This document shows positions 9,626 to 19,898 of a DNA stretch of 64,000 nt, piece after piece. Below the pieces are notes generated by a model that saw only the letters and a program-made list of their open reading frames with translations, searched no databases and was not told the DNA's origin. Source of the stretch: Polynucleobacter sp. GWA2_45_21 (GTDB lineage Bacteria; Pseudomonadota; Gammaproteobacteria; Burkholderiales; Burkholderiaceae); assembly GCF_001830325.1 (NCBI RefSeq), contig NZ_MHZG01000001.1, positions 496,001-560,000 of the forward strand. Direction: 5' to 3'. A program made the translations under genes and the position numbers. Position 1 is the first letter of the stretch. Every line of letters begins with the position of its first letter.

Positions 9626-10828
9626 CTACCAGTTAGGCTCGCGGTCTGGAGTGGAAGAAATGCGGTGAATACTCAAATCAGCACCGTCATACTCTTCTTC
9701 ATGCGACATACGGATGCCCAAGAATGCTTTCAAGAGGCCGTAAACCACGATACCCCCTACCAAAGCAATCCCAACTCCTAAAAGGCTGCCGATGAGCTGC
9801 CCTAAGAAAGTGACCCCACCCATGCCGCCAAGCGCTTTACTTCCAAAAATACCTGCGGCTAAACCGCCCCACAAACCGCATAAGCCGTGTAATGGCCAAA
9901 CGCCCAATACATCGTCAATCTTCCAGCGGTTTTGCACTAAGGTAAACATATATACAAATAGGCCGCCAGCAATTAAGCCCACGACTAATGCGCCTAATGG
10001 ATGCATTAAGTCTGATCCAGCGCAGACAGCTACCAAACCAGCCAAAGGGCCGTTGTAAGTAAAGCCAGGGTCATTGCGACCAATCACCCATGCAGCCAAA
10101 GTCCCGCCAACCATTGCCATCAAAGAGTTCATGGCGACTAAGCCGCTGACCTTATCAATGGTCTGCGCACTCATTACATTAAAGCCAAACCAACCCACTG
10201 CCAAAATCCAAGCGCCCAAAGCCAAGAATGGAATGCTTGATGGTGGGTGTGCGGCAATATGACCTTCTTTGGTGTAACGGCCACGTCGTGCGCCCAGCAA
10301 AATAATGGCCGGCAATGCAATCCATCCTCCTACTGCATGAACCACGATCGAGCCCGCAAAGTCATGAAACTCTTCGCCAGTCAGCCCTTTAATCCAGGCC
10401 TGAATGCCGTAGTGCTGATTCCATGCGATTCCTTCAAAGAAGGGATAGACAAAGCCCACCAAGACAAAGGTTGCAATTAATTGCGGATTAAATTTAGCGC
10501 GCTCTGCAATACCGCCAGAAATAATGGCTGGAATTGCAGCAGCAAAGGTCAATAAGAAAAAGAATTTGACTAGCTCATAGCCATTTTTCTCGGCCAATAA
10601 TTCTGCCCCTGAGAAAAAGTTCACGCCATAAGCAATGCTGTAGCCAATAAAGAAATAAGCGATTGTCGAAACAGCAAAGTCGACCAAGATTTTGACTAAA
10701 GCATTGACTTGGTTCTTTTTGCGAACCGTGCCGAGCTCTAAAAAAGCAAACCCTGCATGCATTGCCAAAACCATAATGGCGCCGAGCAATATAAATAAGA
10801 CATCACTGCCTGATTTCAAGACTTCCAT
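9626..10828 (-). CDS. amt: ammonium transporter (Amt family)
   Basis: 400 aa; DFAGSIVVHAVGGWIALPAIILLGARRGRY and FNVMSAQTI motifs. Confidence 0.95.
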   Translation of the reverse strand: MEVLKSGSDVLFILLGAIMVLAMHAGFAFLELGTVRKKNQVNALVKILVDFAVSTIAYFFIGYSIAYGVNFFSGAELLAEKNGYELVKFFFLLTFAAAIPAIISGGIAERAKFNPQLIATFVLVGFVYPFFEGIAWNQHYGIQAWIKGLTGEEFHDFAGSIVVHAVGGWIALPAIILLGARRGRYTKEGHIAAHPPSSIPFLALGAWILAVGWFGFNVMSAQTIDKVSGLVAMNSLMAMVGGTLAAWVIGRNDPGFTYNGPLAGLVAVCAGSDLMHPLGALVVGLIAGGLFVYMFTLVQNRWKIDDVLGVWPLHGLCGLWGGLAAGIFGSKALGGMGGVTFLGQLIGSLLGVGIALVGGIVVYGLLKAFLGIRMSHEEEYDGADLSIHRISSTPDREPNW

Positions 10829-10892
10829 TGAAGTACCTCCCAGATATTTTGTGCATCATTATGGGGAATGCATAAGGCAATTTTTTCTGGTG

Positions 10893-10911
10893 TTGCACCC
10901 ATTTAGTGCAA
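10893..10911. promoter_or_regulatory. NtrC-like binding dyad
   Basis: TTGCACCCATTTAGTGCAA, resembling TGCACCN5GGTGCA; between divergent amt and a small secreted-protein gene. Confidence 0.5.
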
Positions 10912-10966
10912 TTTATGGGCATCAATATGGTTTATGATCGAAATATATACACCCGAGGGAGAACCC

Positions 10967-11329
10967 ATGAAAAAAGTTTTATCAATTTTGGCTATTTTGG
11001 CTGCTTTTTCTGGCTTGGCACAAGCGCAGGAAAAAATTCCTGTTCTGAGTACGCAAGAGCTGGCAAAAGTCTGCAAATTACCAGCCAGCCCAGAATCCCG
11101 TAGCTTTTGCATTGGTTACACCACAGCTATTTATGACACTTACTTAGCCACACGTCACCCACAACGTGCCAAGCCTTACATTTGCGTTAAGCAACCTGCT
11201 CCGGCCCGTGATGAAGTTATTGGTGAGTTTGTAAAGTTTGCTGACGCCAATCAACAAACTGCAGACAAGCCAGCAGCTGGTGTTTTCTTGGGCTTCTTGG
11301 CGGCACGTTTTCCTTGCGCCAGAAAATAA
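10967..11329 (+). CDS. small secreted Rap1a/Tai immunity-like domain protein
   Basis: Signal peptide MKKVLSILAILAAFSGLAQAQ; LAKVCKLP..SRSFCIGYTTAIYD.. with cysteine pattern; ORF extends to 10934, but GGGAG precedes the ATG at 10967. Confidence 0.65.
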   Translation: MKKVLSILAILAAFSGLAQAQEKIPVLSTQELAKVCKLPASPESRSFCIGYTTAIYDTYLATRHPQRAKPYICVKQPAPARDEVIGEFVKFADANQQTADKPAAGVFLGFLAARFPCARK

Positions 11330-11377
11330 TCCAAGCCACTCAGCATATTTAATCTATAGACATAAGGAACAGTTGAT

Positions 11378-11665
11378 ATGAAAAAAATTATCGCTATTAC
11401 TGCTGCAACCCTAGCAATCGCAGGTTGCTCCAACATGAGCAATACAGAACAACGCACCTTATCTGGCGCTGGTATCGGCGCAGCTGCAGGTGCAGTTGGT
11501 ACAGCCATTTTTCACGGCAACCCAATCTGGGGTGCAGTTGGTGGCGCGGCAGTTGGTGCAGCATCTGGCTATGTATACGATGCCTACAAAAAAGAGCAAG
11601 CATCTGAGTACAACTCTGGTTACAACGCTGGCAAAAATAATCAACCAGCTAAAGCACCGAACTAA
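11378..11665 (+). CDS. glycine-zipper lipoprotein (YMGG-like)
   Basis: Lipobox IAGCSNMS; GAGIGAAAGAVGTAIFHGNPIWGAVGGAAVGAASGYVYD. Confidence 0.85.
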   Translation: MKKIIAITAATLAIAGCSNMSNTEQRTLSGAGIGAAAGAVGTAIFHGNPIWGAVGGAAVGAASGYVYDAYKKEQASEYNSGYNAGKNNQPAKAPN

Positions 11666-11713
11666 TCTGCCATTACCTGTATCGGTAGTGCTGTAGATTT
11701 AAAGTAGTCAACA

Positions 11714-11750
11714 AAAAACCCGACTTGTTAATTGCAAGTCGGGTTTTTCT
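11714..11750. terminator. bidirectional intrinsic terminator between convergent genes
   Basis: aaaaaaCCCGACTTGttaattgCAAGTCGGGttttt. Confidence 0.9.
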
Positions 11751-11771
11751 TTTAATACCTCAGTTGCAGTC

Positions 11772-13673
11772 TTAACTTAAAAGCAATTGATTAATCCGCT
11801 TTACATAAGCAGCAGGATCACTTAACTGACCACCTTCTGCCAAGAGCGCTTGATCAAAAAGCACCTCAGTCCACTCATCAAACTGTTTGTCATCTGACTT
11901 GAGCTTCAGTAGCAGTGGATGCTCAGGATTAATTTCCAAAATCGGCTTCATGTCGGGCGCTTGTTGGCCTGCAGCCTTGAGCATCCGCAATAAATTACCA
12001 GATAGCTCATTCTCATCAGAAACTAAACATGCTGGAGAGTCAGTCAAACGGAAAGTAACGCGCACATCCTTCACCTTGTCTTCCAAGGCAGCTTTCATAC
12101 GATCGAGCAGATCCTTGAAATTCTTTTCAGTTTCTTCATGCTCTTTCTTTTCTTTCTCATCACTAAGATCGCCAAGATCAAGTCCACCCTTGGCAACTGA
12201 AGTCATCTGCTTGCCATCAAACTCTGTAAAGAAAGAAAGCATCCACTCATCCACGCGATCGGACAGCAGAAGCACTTCAACACCCTTCTTGCGGAAGATT
12301 TCTAGATGCGGACTATTTTTTGCAGCGTTAAATGAATCGCCAGTGACGTAATAAATTTTGTCCTGACCTTCTTTCATTCTAGAAATGTAGTCCGCCAAAG
12401 AAACTGTCTGCTCAGCTGAATCAGAGTGCGTACTTGCAAAACGCAAGAGCTTCAAAATGCGCTCTTGGTTTGCTTGATCTTCGCCAACACCCTCCTTCAG
12501 AACCTGCCCAAACTGCGCCCAGAAGGTGCGGTACTTTTCTTTCTTGGTCTCATCATCGCTATTAGCCAGCTCCTCAAGCATGCTCAGCACACGCTTAGTA
12601 GAGCTCTCCCGAATAACCTTGACATCACGCGACTCTTGCAGAATTTCACGAGACACATTCAATGGCAAATCTGTTGAGTCAATCACGCCTGTAACAAAAC
12701 GTAGATACATAGGCATCAATTGCTCTGCATCATCCATGATGAATACTCGCTTGACATACAACTTGATCCCACCACGTTTATTTCGATCCCATAAATCAAA
12801 TGGTGCTCGCGCTGGAACATATAACAGTTGTGTAAATTCGCTGCGACCCTCTACCCGATTTAATGAATAGCAGAGTGGGTTTTCATAATCATGGGATAAG
12901 TGCTTATAGAACTCGTTGTATTGCTCCTCGGTAATTTCTGATTTGGAGCGCGCCCATAAAGCGCTGGACTGATTAATGCTCTCGAGCTCATCCTTTATGA
13001 CCTGCTCTTTTTTATCAGCATCCCACTCTTCTTTATTCATCTGAATAGGTAGCGAGATGTGATCGGAATATTTGCGAATAATTGACTTCAGCTTGTGCGT
13101 AGAAAGGAAGTCATCTTCGTCTTCGCGCAAATGCATGGTGATGGATGTGCCGCGTTGTGGGCGATCGATGCTCTCTACAGTGAATTCACCCGAGCCATCA
13201 GACTCCCAACGCACGCCATCGGCTGCTGGCAAACCAGCTCGACGAGTTTCCACGGTAATGCGATCAGCAACAATAAATGCCGAATAAAAACCAACGCCAA
13301 ACTGACCAATCAAGGCTGCATCTTTCTGCTGATCACCAGAGAGTTTTGAGAAAAACTCTTTTGTTCCGGAACGAGCGATCGTTCCTAAATTGGCAATCAC
13401 CTCATCTCGACTCATGCCAATGCCATTATCAGAAATGGTGACGGATCTAGCGGCCTTATCAAAACTGACCTTGATCTTTAAATCAGGATCATCACCATAC
13501 CAATCTGGATGCTCTATCCCCTCAAAGCGGAGCTTGTCTGAAGCATCAGACGCATTAGAAATTAACTCACGAAGAAAAATTTCCTTGTTGGAGTACAAGG
13601 AATGAATCATCAACTGCAATAATTGCTTTACTTCGGCCTGAAAGCCTAAAGTCTCTTTACTAGCAACAGTCAT
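11772..13673 (-). CDS. htpG: molecular chaperone HtpG (Hsp90)
   Basis: 633 aa; [40 protein letters not shown] motifs. Confidence 0.98.
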   Translation of the reverse strand: MTVASKETLGFQAEVKQLLQLMIHSLYSNKEIFLRELISNASDASDKLRFEGIEHPDWYGDDPDLKIKVSFDKAARSVTISDNGIGMSRDEVIANLGTIARSGTKEFFSKLSGDQQKDAALIGQFGVGFYSAFIVADRITVETRRAGLPAADGVRWESDGSGEFTVESIDRPQRGTSITMHLREDEDDFLSTHKLKSIIRKYSDHISLPIQMNKEEWDADKKEQVIKDELESINQSSALWARSKSEITEEQYNEFYKHLSHDYENPLCYSLNRVEGRSEFTQLLYVPARAPFDLWDRNKRGGIKLYVKRVFIMDDAEQLMPMYLRFVTGVIDSTDLPLNVSREILQESRDVKVIRESSTKRVLSMLEELANSDDETKKEKYRTFWAQFGQVLKEGVGEDQANQERILKLLRFASTHSDSAEQTVSLADYISRMKEGQDKIYYVTGDSFNAAKNSPHLEIFRKKGVEVLLLSDRVDEWMLSFFTEFDGKQMTSVAKGGLDLGDLSDEKEKKEHEETEKNFKDLLDRMKAALEDKVKDVRVTFRLTDSPACLVSDENELSGNLLRMLKAAGQQAPDMKPILEINPEHPLLLKLKSDDKQFDEWTEVLFDQALLAEGGQLSDPAAYVKRINQLLLS

Positions 13674-13707
13674 GTAGCTACCCCCTTAATGAATACCAAT
13701 CAACTAG

Positions 13708-13746
13708 ATTGACCCTAGATGGGGTCAAAATCTAGCATTTCAAGGC
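13708..13746 (-). promoter_or_regulatory. predicted sigma-32 (RpoH) heat-shock promoter of htpG
   Basis: Minus strand CTTGAAA-N14-CCCATCT (within CCCCATCTA); overlaps inverted repeat TTGACCC-N6-GGGTCAA. Confidence 0.75.
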
Positions 13747-13763
13747 TCAAAAATGAGGAAGGG

Positions 13764-14174
13764 TTAGCCTGAATGGGGTTTTGGGTGCTTTTCTGCCACG
13801 GGGAGCCCCGCCTTTTTCCAGGCGCTAAAACCGCCCTCCAAGTGGCAAACACAGGGAACTCCCATTTTTTGAAGGGTTTCGGTGGCCAAGGAAGATCTCC
13901 AGGCCGAGGCGCAATAAAGCACTAAACGCTTACCCTCACCAAAAACCGGCTTGAAATAGGGGCTTTTAGGATCCACCCAAAACTCCAGCATGCCCCGAGG
14001 AGCATGAAAAGCACCAGGAATCATGCCTTCGCGCTCTAACTCCCGAACATCCCGAATATCAATAAAAACCGTGTTTTCATCATCAAGCAGGGTTTTGGCC
14101 TGATCCAAGGGCACCGTTTCAATCTGAGCCATTGCGTTGGCAATTAAATCCTCATACCCCAGAATTAAACTCAT
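13764..14174 (-). CDS. rhodanese-like domain protein
   Basis: VFIDIRDVRELEREGMIPGAFHAPRG; active-site CASAWRS; LEGGFSAWKKAGLP. Confidence 0.92.
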   Translation of the reverse strand: MSLILGYEDLIANAMAQIETVPLDQAKTLLDDENTVFIDIRDVRELEREGMIPGAFHAPRGMLEFWVDPKSPYFKPVFGEGKRLVLYCASAWRSSLATETLQKMGVPCVCHLEGGFSAWKKAGLPVAEKHPKPHSG

Positions 14175-14255
14175 ATTTACCCCAATATAGATAGCGATTA
14201 ATGGCAGTCAAACAAAATCGAATTAGTTAAAACTACAGTCTGATAATATCTTCCC

Positions 14256-15518
14256 ATGAACTTTACCCCTACAGAACTCGGTGCCAGTATTATTTTCGCG
14301 ATAGCGGTACTGCACACCTTTAGCACCTCCTATTTTGAAACTCTAGCCAAAAAGTCTCGCCTGCATTCTGGCTTATGGCATCTACTTGGCGAAGTAGAGA
14401 TTGTTTTTGGTTTCTGGGCAGCAGTGCTGTTAATTTACATTGGCTTTGCAACTGGTCTTGATAGCGCCAGAGAATACGCAAGCAAGCGTAATTTCACAGA
14501 GCCGCTTTTTGTATTTGCCATCATGGTGGCTGCGGGTAGCAAACCGATTCTGACTTTTGCAACCCACCTTCTCTATAGTCTAGGAAAATTTTTACATGTC
14601 GCCTTGCGAACACGCGAAGCGCCAATGCTGTATTTCCTCACCTTATCCCTTACTCCGTTACTTGGTTCATTTATTACCGAACCAGCAGCAATGACGCTTG
14701 CGGCATTCTTATTACGCGATCTGGTTTACAAACATAAATGCTCTACCCCCTTGCTGTTTGGAACTTTAGGGGTACTTTTCGTCAACGTTTCGATTGGCGG
14801 TACATTGACCAATTTTGCTGCGCCGCCCGTACTGATGGTGGCTTCTACTTGGGGTTGGTCCAGCAGTTTCATGTTCTTCAACTTTGGCTTAGCGTGTAGT
14901 GCGGCGATCTTCATCAACTCACTGATCCTGACATTGTTGTTCCACCGCCAGCTCGTTGAACCAGAAGAGAAAAAGATTCCTGAAAAAATTCCGTTCACCG
15001 TTACTTCAGTTCATTTGCTGTTTTTAGCGGGCATTGTTTACTTCGCACATGACCCAGTTATTTTCATGTGGCTCTTGTTATTCTTTATTGGCTACACCAC
15101 TGCTTATCCAAAACATCAAAGCCCATTGATTTTGCGTGAGGCATTATTGGTTGGATTCTTCCTTGCCGGCTTGGTGGTCTTAGGCGCCCTGCAAGGCTGG
15201 TGGTTGCAACCACTCCTGGAGAAGATGAGTCCAACAGCAGTCTTCTACGGAGCGACAGCACTTACTGCGATTACTGATAATGCAGCACTAACTTACCTTG
15301 GCTCTCTAGTAACCGGCACGTCTGCAGAATTCAAATTAGCTTTGGTGGGTGGCGCAGTTGCTGGTGGCGGTTTAACCGTTATTGCTAATGCACCTAACCC
15401 AGCTGGTTTGGCAATCTTACGCAGCCATTTCCCGAATGGCGCGGTTTCTGCACTGTATCTGTTCCTAGGCGCACTACCTCCAACGATTGTTGCTATTTTG
15501 GCTCTGCGCTTGCTGTAA
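14256..15518 (+). CDS. putative Na+/H+ antiporter family membrane protein
   Basis: 420 aa polytopic; conserved TEPAAMTLAAFLLRD and TDNAALTYLGSLV. Confidence 0.8.
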   Translation: MNFTPTELGASIIFAIAVLHTFSTSYFETLAKKSRLHSGLWHLLGEVEIVFGFWAAVLLIYIGFATGLDSAREYASKRNFTEPLFVFAIMVAAGSKPILTFATHLLYSLGKFLHVALRTREAPMLYFLTLSLTPLLGSFITEPAAMTLAAFLLRDLVYKHKCSTPLLFGTLGVLFVNVSIGGTLTNFAAPPVLMVASTWGWSSSFMFFNFGLACSAAIFINSLILTLLFHRQLVEPEEKKIPEKIPFTVTSVHLLFLAGIVYFAHDPVIFMWLLLFFIGYTTAYPKHQSPLILREALLVGFFLAGLVVLGALQGWWLQPLLEKMSPTAVFYGATALTAITDNAALTYLGSLVTGTSAEFKLALVGGAVAGGGLTVIANAPNPAGLAILRSHFPNGAVSALYLFLGALPPTIVAILALRLL

Positions 15519-15573
15519 TTTGTTTTTTGTAAAATTTGAGCTTGGCCCCCAGTTATAAACCTGAGAACGGCAT

Positions 15574-16932
15574 ATGAAAAAGCTCTATATCAAAACCTTC
15601 GGCTGTCAGATGAACGAGTATGACTCGGGCAAGATGGCCGACCTCCTGCATGCCGATGAGGGCATGGTTATGACTGACACGCCTGAAGATGCAGATGTTG
15701 TTCTACTGAACACCTGCTCTATTCGTGAAAAAGCGGAAGATAAGGTATTTTCCGATTTAGGTCGCTTACGTGAACTCAAGAAAACCAAACCCAATTTATT
15801 AATTGGTGTTGGAGGTTGCGTCGCCAGTCAGGAAGGTCAACAAATTATTAGCAGGGCGCCTTATGTTGATGTCGTCTTTGGCCCACAAACCTTACATCGC
15901 TTATCTGATCTGATCGCTCAACGTCGCGAAACCGGTAGATCTCAAGTAGATATTTCTTTTCCAGAAATAGAGAAGTTTGACCGCCTACCTGCCTCGCGAC
16001 AAACTCGTGGCTCTGCTTATGTCTCCATCATGGAAGGTTGCTCAAAGTATTGCAGCTATTGCGTAGTTCCTTACACTCGTGGTGAAGAAGTATCACGCCC
16101 ATTTGATGATGTATTAACTGAAGTAGCAGGCCTAGCTGCGCAAGGCGTTAAAGAAATTGTGCTGCTCGGTCAAAACGTCAATGCCTATTTAGGCAAAATG
16201 GGTGATACAGAAGAAATCGCAGACTTTGCACTCTTGATTGAATATGTTGCAGAAATTCCAGGCGTCGAAAGAATTCGCTTCACGACTAGTCATCCCAAAG
16301 AATTTACTCAGCGCTTAATTGATGTCTACGCCAAAGTTCCCAAGTTGGTAAGTCATTTACATCTTCCAGTACAGCACGCATCCGACTCGGTTTTATCCGC
16401 CATGAAACGGGGTTATACCGCCCTGGAATACAAGAGCATTATTCGTAAGATGCGCGTTGTGAGGTCTGACTTGACGCTCTCTAGCGACTTCATTGTGGGC
16501 TTTCCAGGCGAGACCGATGAGGATTTTGCAAAGCTACTTAAGATGGTTGAAGAGCTTAATTTTGATAACAGCTTTTGCTTTATCTTCAGCGCACGTCCCG
16601 GTACACCTGCTGCCAATTTGAGTGACGACACTCCTTATGAGGTCAAACTTAAGCGGCTACAAACATTGCTTGCCCTACTGGAGTCACAAGCAAATCAAAT
16701 TAGTAAAAACATGTTGGGTAATACTGAGCGAGTACTCGTTGAAGGCCTAGCAAAAGACGGTGTCAATCTACAAGGTCGCGCCGCTAACAATCGCGTAATT
16801 CATTTTGCTGCACCAAATGAAGATATTGAATCCCTCATAGGTGAAATAGTAGACATACGCATTACTGAAGTGCTCAATTACACCCTCCGAGGTGAGCTTA
16901 TTGGCGAACTCACTTCAACCCATACCCACTAA
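15574..16932 (+). CDS. miaB: tRNA-2-methylthio-N6-dimethylallyladenosine synthase MiaB
   Basis: [12 protein letters not shown], radical-SAM [23 protein letters not shown]-terminus. Confidence 0.98.
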   Translation: MKKLYIKTFGCQMNEYDSGKMADLLHADEGMVMTDTPEDADVVLLNTCSIREKAEDKVFSDLGRLRELKKTKPNLLIGVGGCVASQEGQQIISRAPYVDVVFGPQTLHRLSDLIAQRRETGRSQVDISFPEIEKFDRLPASRQTRGSAYVSIMEGCSKYCSYCVVPYTRGEEVSRPFDDVLTEVAGLAAQGVKEIVLLGQNVNAYLGKMGDTEEIADFALLIEYVAEIPGVERIRFTTSHPKEFTQRLIDVYAKVPKLVSHLHLPVQHASDSVLSAMKRGYTALEYKSIIRKMRVVRSDLTLSSDFIVGFPGETDEDFAKLLKMVEELNFDNSFCFIFSARPGTPAANLSDDTPYEVKLKRLQTLLALLESQANQISKNMLGNTERVLVEGLAKDGVNLQGRAANNRVIHFAAPNEDIESLIGEIVDIRITEVLNYTLRGELIGELTSTHTH

Positions 16933-16933
16933 G

Positions 16934-17410
16934 ATGGCAATCAAGCAAGCGACTTCCTCTAAATTGGAAATTGATATTCAATTTGCTAGTGATGCCATTG
17001 AAGATAAAGTGCTAGCGATTGCCTCTTTAGCAGCAATGAAAAAATGGGTGAAAGCAAGCACCCTCCTCAACGGCCTTGTCACCTTGCGCTTCGTCAATGC
17101 CGCTGAGGGTAAAAAGTTGAATTTTGCTTTTCGGAACAAAGATTACGCAACCAACGTACTCACCTTTCCATATGAGCTAACTAAAACGACATTGGCTACT
17201 GATATTATTTTTTGCCTTCCCGTAGTTCAAAAGGAGGCAAGGGAGCAAGCTAAAACTACTAAGGCTCACTTAGCTCACCTCATCATTCATGGTTGCTTAC
17301 ATGCCCAAGGCCTTGACCATGAGAGCAATGCTGAAGCACGCAAAATGGAAGGTAAAGAAATTGCGATTCTCAAATCACTGGGTTTTACAAATCCTTACGC
17401 ACCCATTTAA
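16934..17410 (+). CDS. ybeY: endoribonuclease YbeY
   Basis: HLIIHGCLHAQGLDHESNAEARKME zinc motif; start 1 nt after miaB stop. Confidence 0.95.
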   Translation: MAIKQATSSKLEIDIQFASDAIEDKVLAIASLAAMKKWVKASTLLNGLVTLRFVNAAEGKKLNFAFRNKDYATNVLTFPYELTKTTLATDIIFCLPVVQKEAREQAKTTKAHLAHLIIHGCLHAQGLDHESNAEARKMEGKEIAILKSLGFTNPYAPI

Positions 17411-17466
17411 AGCATTCTTAACGCCCTCTTCACTGAATTTACATATTTTTACGATATTCTTATTAC

Positions 17467-18306
17467 ATGCCTGACCCCAATAAATCCCTTTTAGAACGAT
17501 TGGCCGATTTTTTAACGCCACAACCAACCAGCCCAGCAGAACGTCGCCAAGAACTCATTGAGACCCTCAGAGAAGCGCAGACCGAGGGCTTAATTGATGC
17601 AGATGCTCTCTCCATGATTGAGGGCGTATTTCAGGTGGGCCAGCTATGTGCTCGTGATATTTTGATTCCTAGAGCCCAGATTGATTGGATTGATATCAAT
17701 CAATCTCTACCTGAAATTATCCAAAACGTGATTACTGCCGCTCACTCACGCTTTCCTGTGTTTGAAGGTAGCCGCGACAATGTCATTGGCACCTTGCTAG
17801 CAAAAGACTTATTGCGTCACTCCTCTGAAAAAGATTTTCAGGTACGTGATTGGCTCCGCCCTGCAGTTTTCATTCCAGAATCTAAACGTTTAAGCGTTTT
17901 GCTGCGTGACTTCAAAGATAACCGCAATCACCTGGCAATCGTTGTAGATGAATACAGTGGTGTTGCTGGTGTGATTACGATTGAAGACGTGCTGGAACAA
18001 ATTGTTGGTGATATTGAAGATGAGCATGATATTGATGAAGAGGCAGACAACCTGATCTCTTTAGATAATGGCGATATTCGAGTTAAGGGTATTACAGAGC
18101 TAGCACAATTTAATGAGGCTCTAGGCACTCAATTCCACGATGAAGATATTGAGACTGTTGCTGGCTTAGTCATTCAACATCTTGGTCGAGTACCAAAGAT
18201 GGGTGAAGTTATTGAGATCGACGGAATTGAATTTGAGGTTCAGCGCGCTGACCCAAGACAGATCCATATTCTGCTCGCACGACAACTTCCTAAAAAACTT
18301 CCCTGA
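17467..18306 (+). CDS. corC: CBS-domain transporter-associated protein CorC/YbeX
   Basis: DILIPRAQIDWID, VVDEYSGVAGVITIEDVLEQIVGDIEDEHD. Confidence 0.95.
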   Translation: MPDPNKSLLERLADFLTPQPTSPAERRQELIETLREAQTEGLIDADALSMIEGVFQVGQLCARDILIPRAQIDWIDINQSLPEIIQNVITAAHSRFPVFEGSRDNVIGTLLAKDLLRHSSEKDFQVRDWLRPAVFIPESKRLSVLLRDFKDNRNHLAIVVDEYSGVAGVITIEDVLEQIVGDIEDEHDIDEEADNLISLDNGDIRVKGITELAQFNEALGTQFHDEDIETVAGLVIQHLGRVPKMGEVIEIDGIEFEVQRADPRQIHILLARQLPKKLP

Positions 18307-18314
18307 GAATTAAT

Positions 18315-19838
18315 TTGATTGATCAGCAATCAACCAGGTTTGGTAATGGCATCAATGTATTGCTGCTATTTTTTCTGGGAGTCTTGCTAGCCGCTGCTGC
18401 TGAGCTCACTTATGGTGGCTGGATACAAATCCCCATTCTGAGTTTGATTTGGTGGCGGATGAGTCAGCAAGCAAGACCATCCATTAAAAATCAATTTACC
18501 TCTGGAATGGCCTTTGGTCTAGGCTACTTTGTTCTGGGCTTATGGTGGATCTACATTAGCCTGCATGATGTTGGTGGTATGCATGCAGCTCTTTCTGGGT
18601 TTGCCGTCCTGCTCTTATCTGCCTTTTTGGCTATCTATTTTTCAGTCGCCACCCTCATCCTCTGTTTACCTAAACGCAAGTACTTAACAGGCTTGGTACT
18701 AGCAGCATCTTGGGTGCTCATTGAATACTTACGTAGCGTAGTCTTAACTGGCTTTCCTTGGATGGGGCTTGCTGAAGCACAATTCAACGGCCCCTTCGCG
18801 CCTGTTGCGCCATTCTTGGGTGGCCTAGCCTGCACATTTTTAGTGGTATGGGTCTCTTGGGAGTTCAGTCAATTAAAGAAAAATATATTCTTTAGCAGTG
18901 CTTGCATTATTTCTACGATCGCACTTGCACAACTCGCGAGCTTCTGGACCTTCACAAACCCAATTGGCGAGCCGCTCAGTGTTCGTTTAATTCAAGGTAA
19001 TTTTGAGCAAAGCCTCAAGTTCAACCCCAAATCCATTGAAGACCAGTTTAGTTTTTATACCAATGCCATCGAAAGCCAAGCAGCTGATCTCATCATTACT
19101 CCAGAGACTGCATATCCTTGGCCACAAAGTAACCTACCTGCAGGCTTATTAGGATCACTCCAACAGTTTTCTACCAATACCTCCAGCAATGTTTTGCTTG
19201 GCTTGATTGGAGAGACTGGTGGCTCTACTGGTGTGAAATACACCAACCGGGCTCTTGGACTTTCTCCAAACGCTCCAAGTTATCAATATGACAAATCCCA
19301 CTTGGTACCCTTTGGTGAATTTATTCCGCCCGGCTTTCAATGGTTTGTGAATGCATTTCATGTTCCTATGAGCGACTTTGCACGTGGCACATTAGATCAG
19401 GCCCCCTTCAGCATTATTCGATCTGGCAAAGAATCAATTCATGCAGCCATCACGATTTGCTATGAGGACGTATTTGGCGGGGAGCTAGCGTCCCGAATTC
19501 ATCACAGCAGTAAACCCGTTAACTTGTTGATCAATATGACTAATCTGGCCTGGTTTGGGGATTCTCAAGCGCCAGCACAGCAATTAAGGCTGTCCCAGTT
19601 ACGCTCCCTGGAGACTGGCCTCCCAGCGCTGCGAGCTACAAATACTGGTATTACGGCAGCCCTTGGCCCAGACGGGAAAGTGCTATCTCAGCTTGGTGAA
19701 TTTACCCAAGGCGTGCTCAGCCTGAAGATTCAAGCCTACTCAGGCAAAACCCCTTATGTCATTTGGGGAAATGCCCCCATTTTGAGCCTTTCTTGCCTCT
19801 TGCTCATCCTGGGCCTGATTCGCCATAAACGAAACTAA
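18315..19838 (+). CDS. lnt: apolipoprotein N-acyltransferase
   Basis: WVLIEYLRSVVLTGFPWMGLAEAQ; nitrilase-type TPETAYPWP, ITICYEDVFG. Confidence 0.95.
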   Translation: MIDQQSTRFGNGINVLLLFFLGVLLAAAAELTYGGWIQIPILSLIWWRMSQQARPSIKNQFTSGMAFGLGYFVLGLWWIYISLHDVGGMHAALSGFAVLLLSAFLAIYFSVATLILCLPKRKYLTGLVLAASWVLIEYLRSVVLTGFPWMGLAEAQFNGPFAPVAPFLGGLACTFLVVWVSWEFSQLKKNIFFSSACIISTIALAQLASFWTFTNPIGEPLSVRLIQGNFEQSLKFNPKSIEDQFSFYTNAIESQAADLIITPETAYPWPQSNLPAGLLGSLQQFSTNTSSNVLLGLIGETGGSTGVKYTNRALGLSPNAPSYQYDKSHLVPFGEFIPPGFQWFVNAFHVPMSDFARGTLDQAPFSIIRSGKESIHAAITICYEDVFGGELASRIHHSSKPVNLLINMTNLAWFGDSQAPAQQLRLSQLRSLETGLPALRATNTGITAALGPDGKVLSQLGEFTQGVLSLKIQAYSGKTPYVIWGNAPILSLSCLLLILGLIRHKRN

Positions 19839-19898
19839 TCGCGATTTCATAGTTCACCTGCTTAGCCATGTAAAATCAAAGGCTTAGCCAGGTAAATC

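Noticed and set aside
11397-11603. Several overlapping short ORFs in the glycine-zipper lipoprotein gene (both strands)
   Set aside because: Repetitive Gly/Ala codons keep all frames open; only the 11378-11665 frame has signal peptide and lipobox
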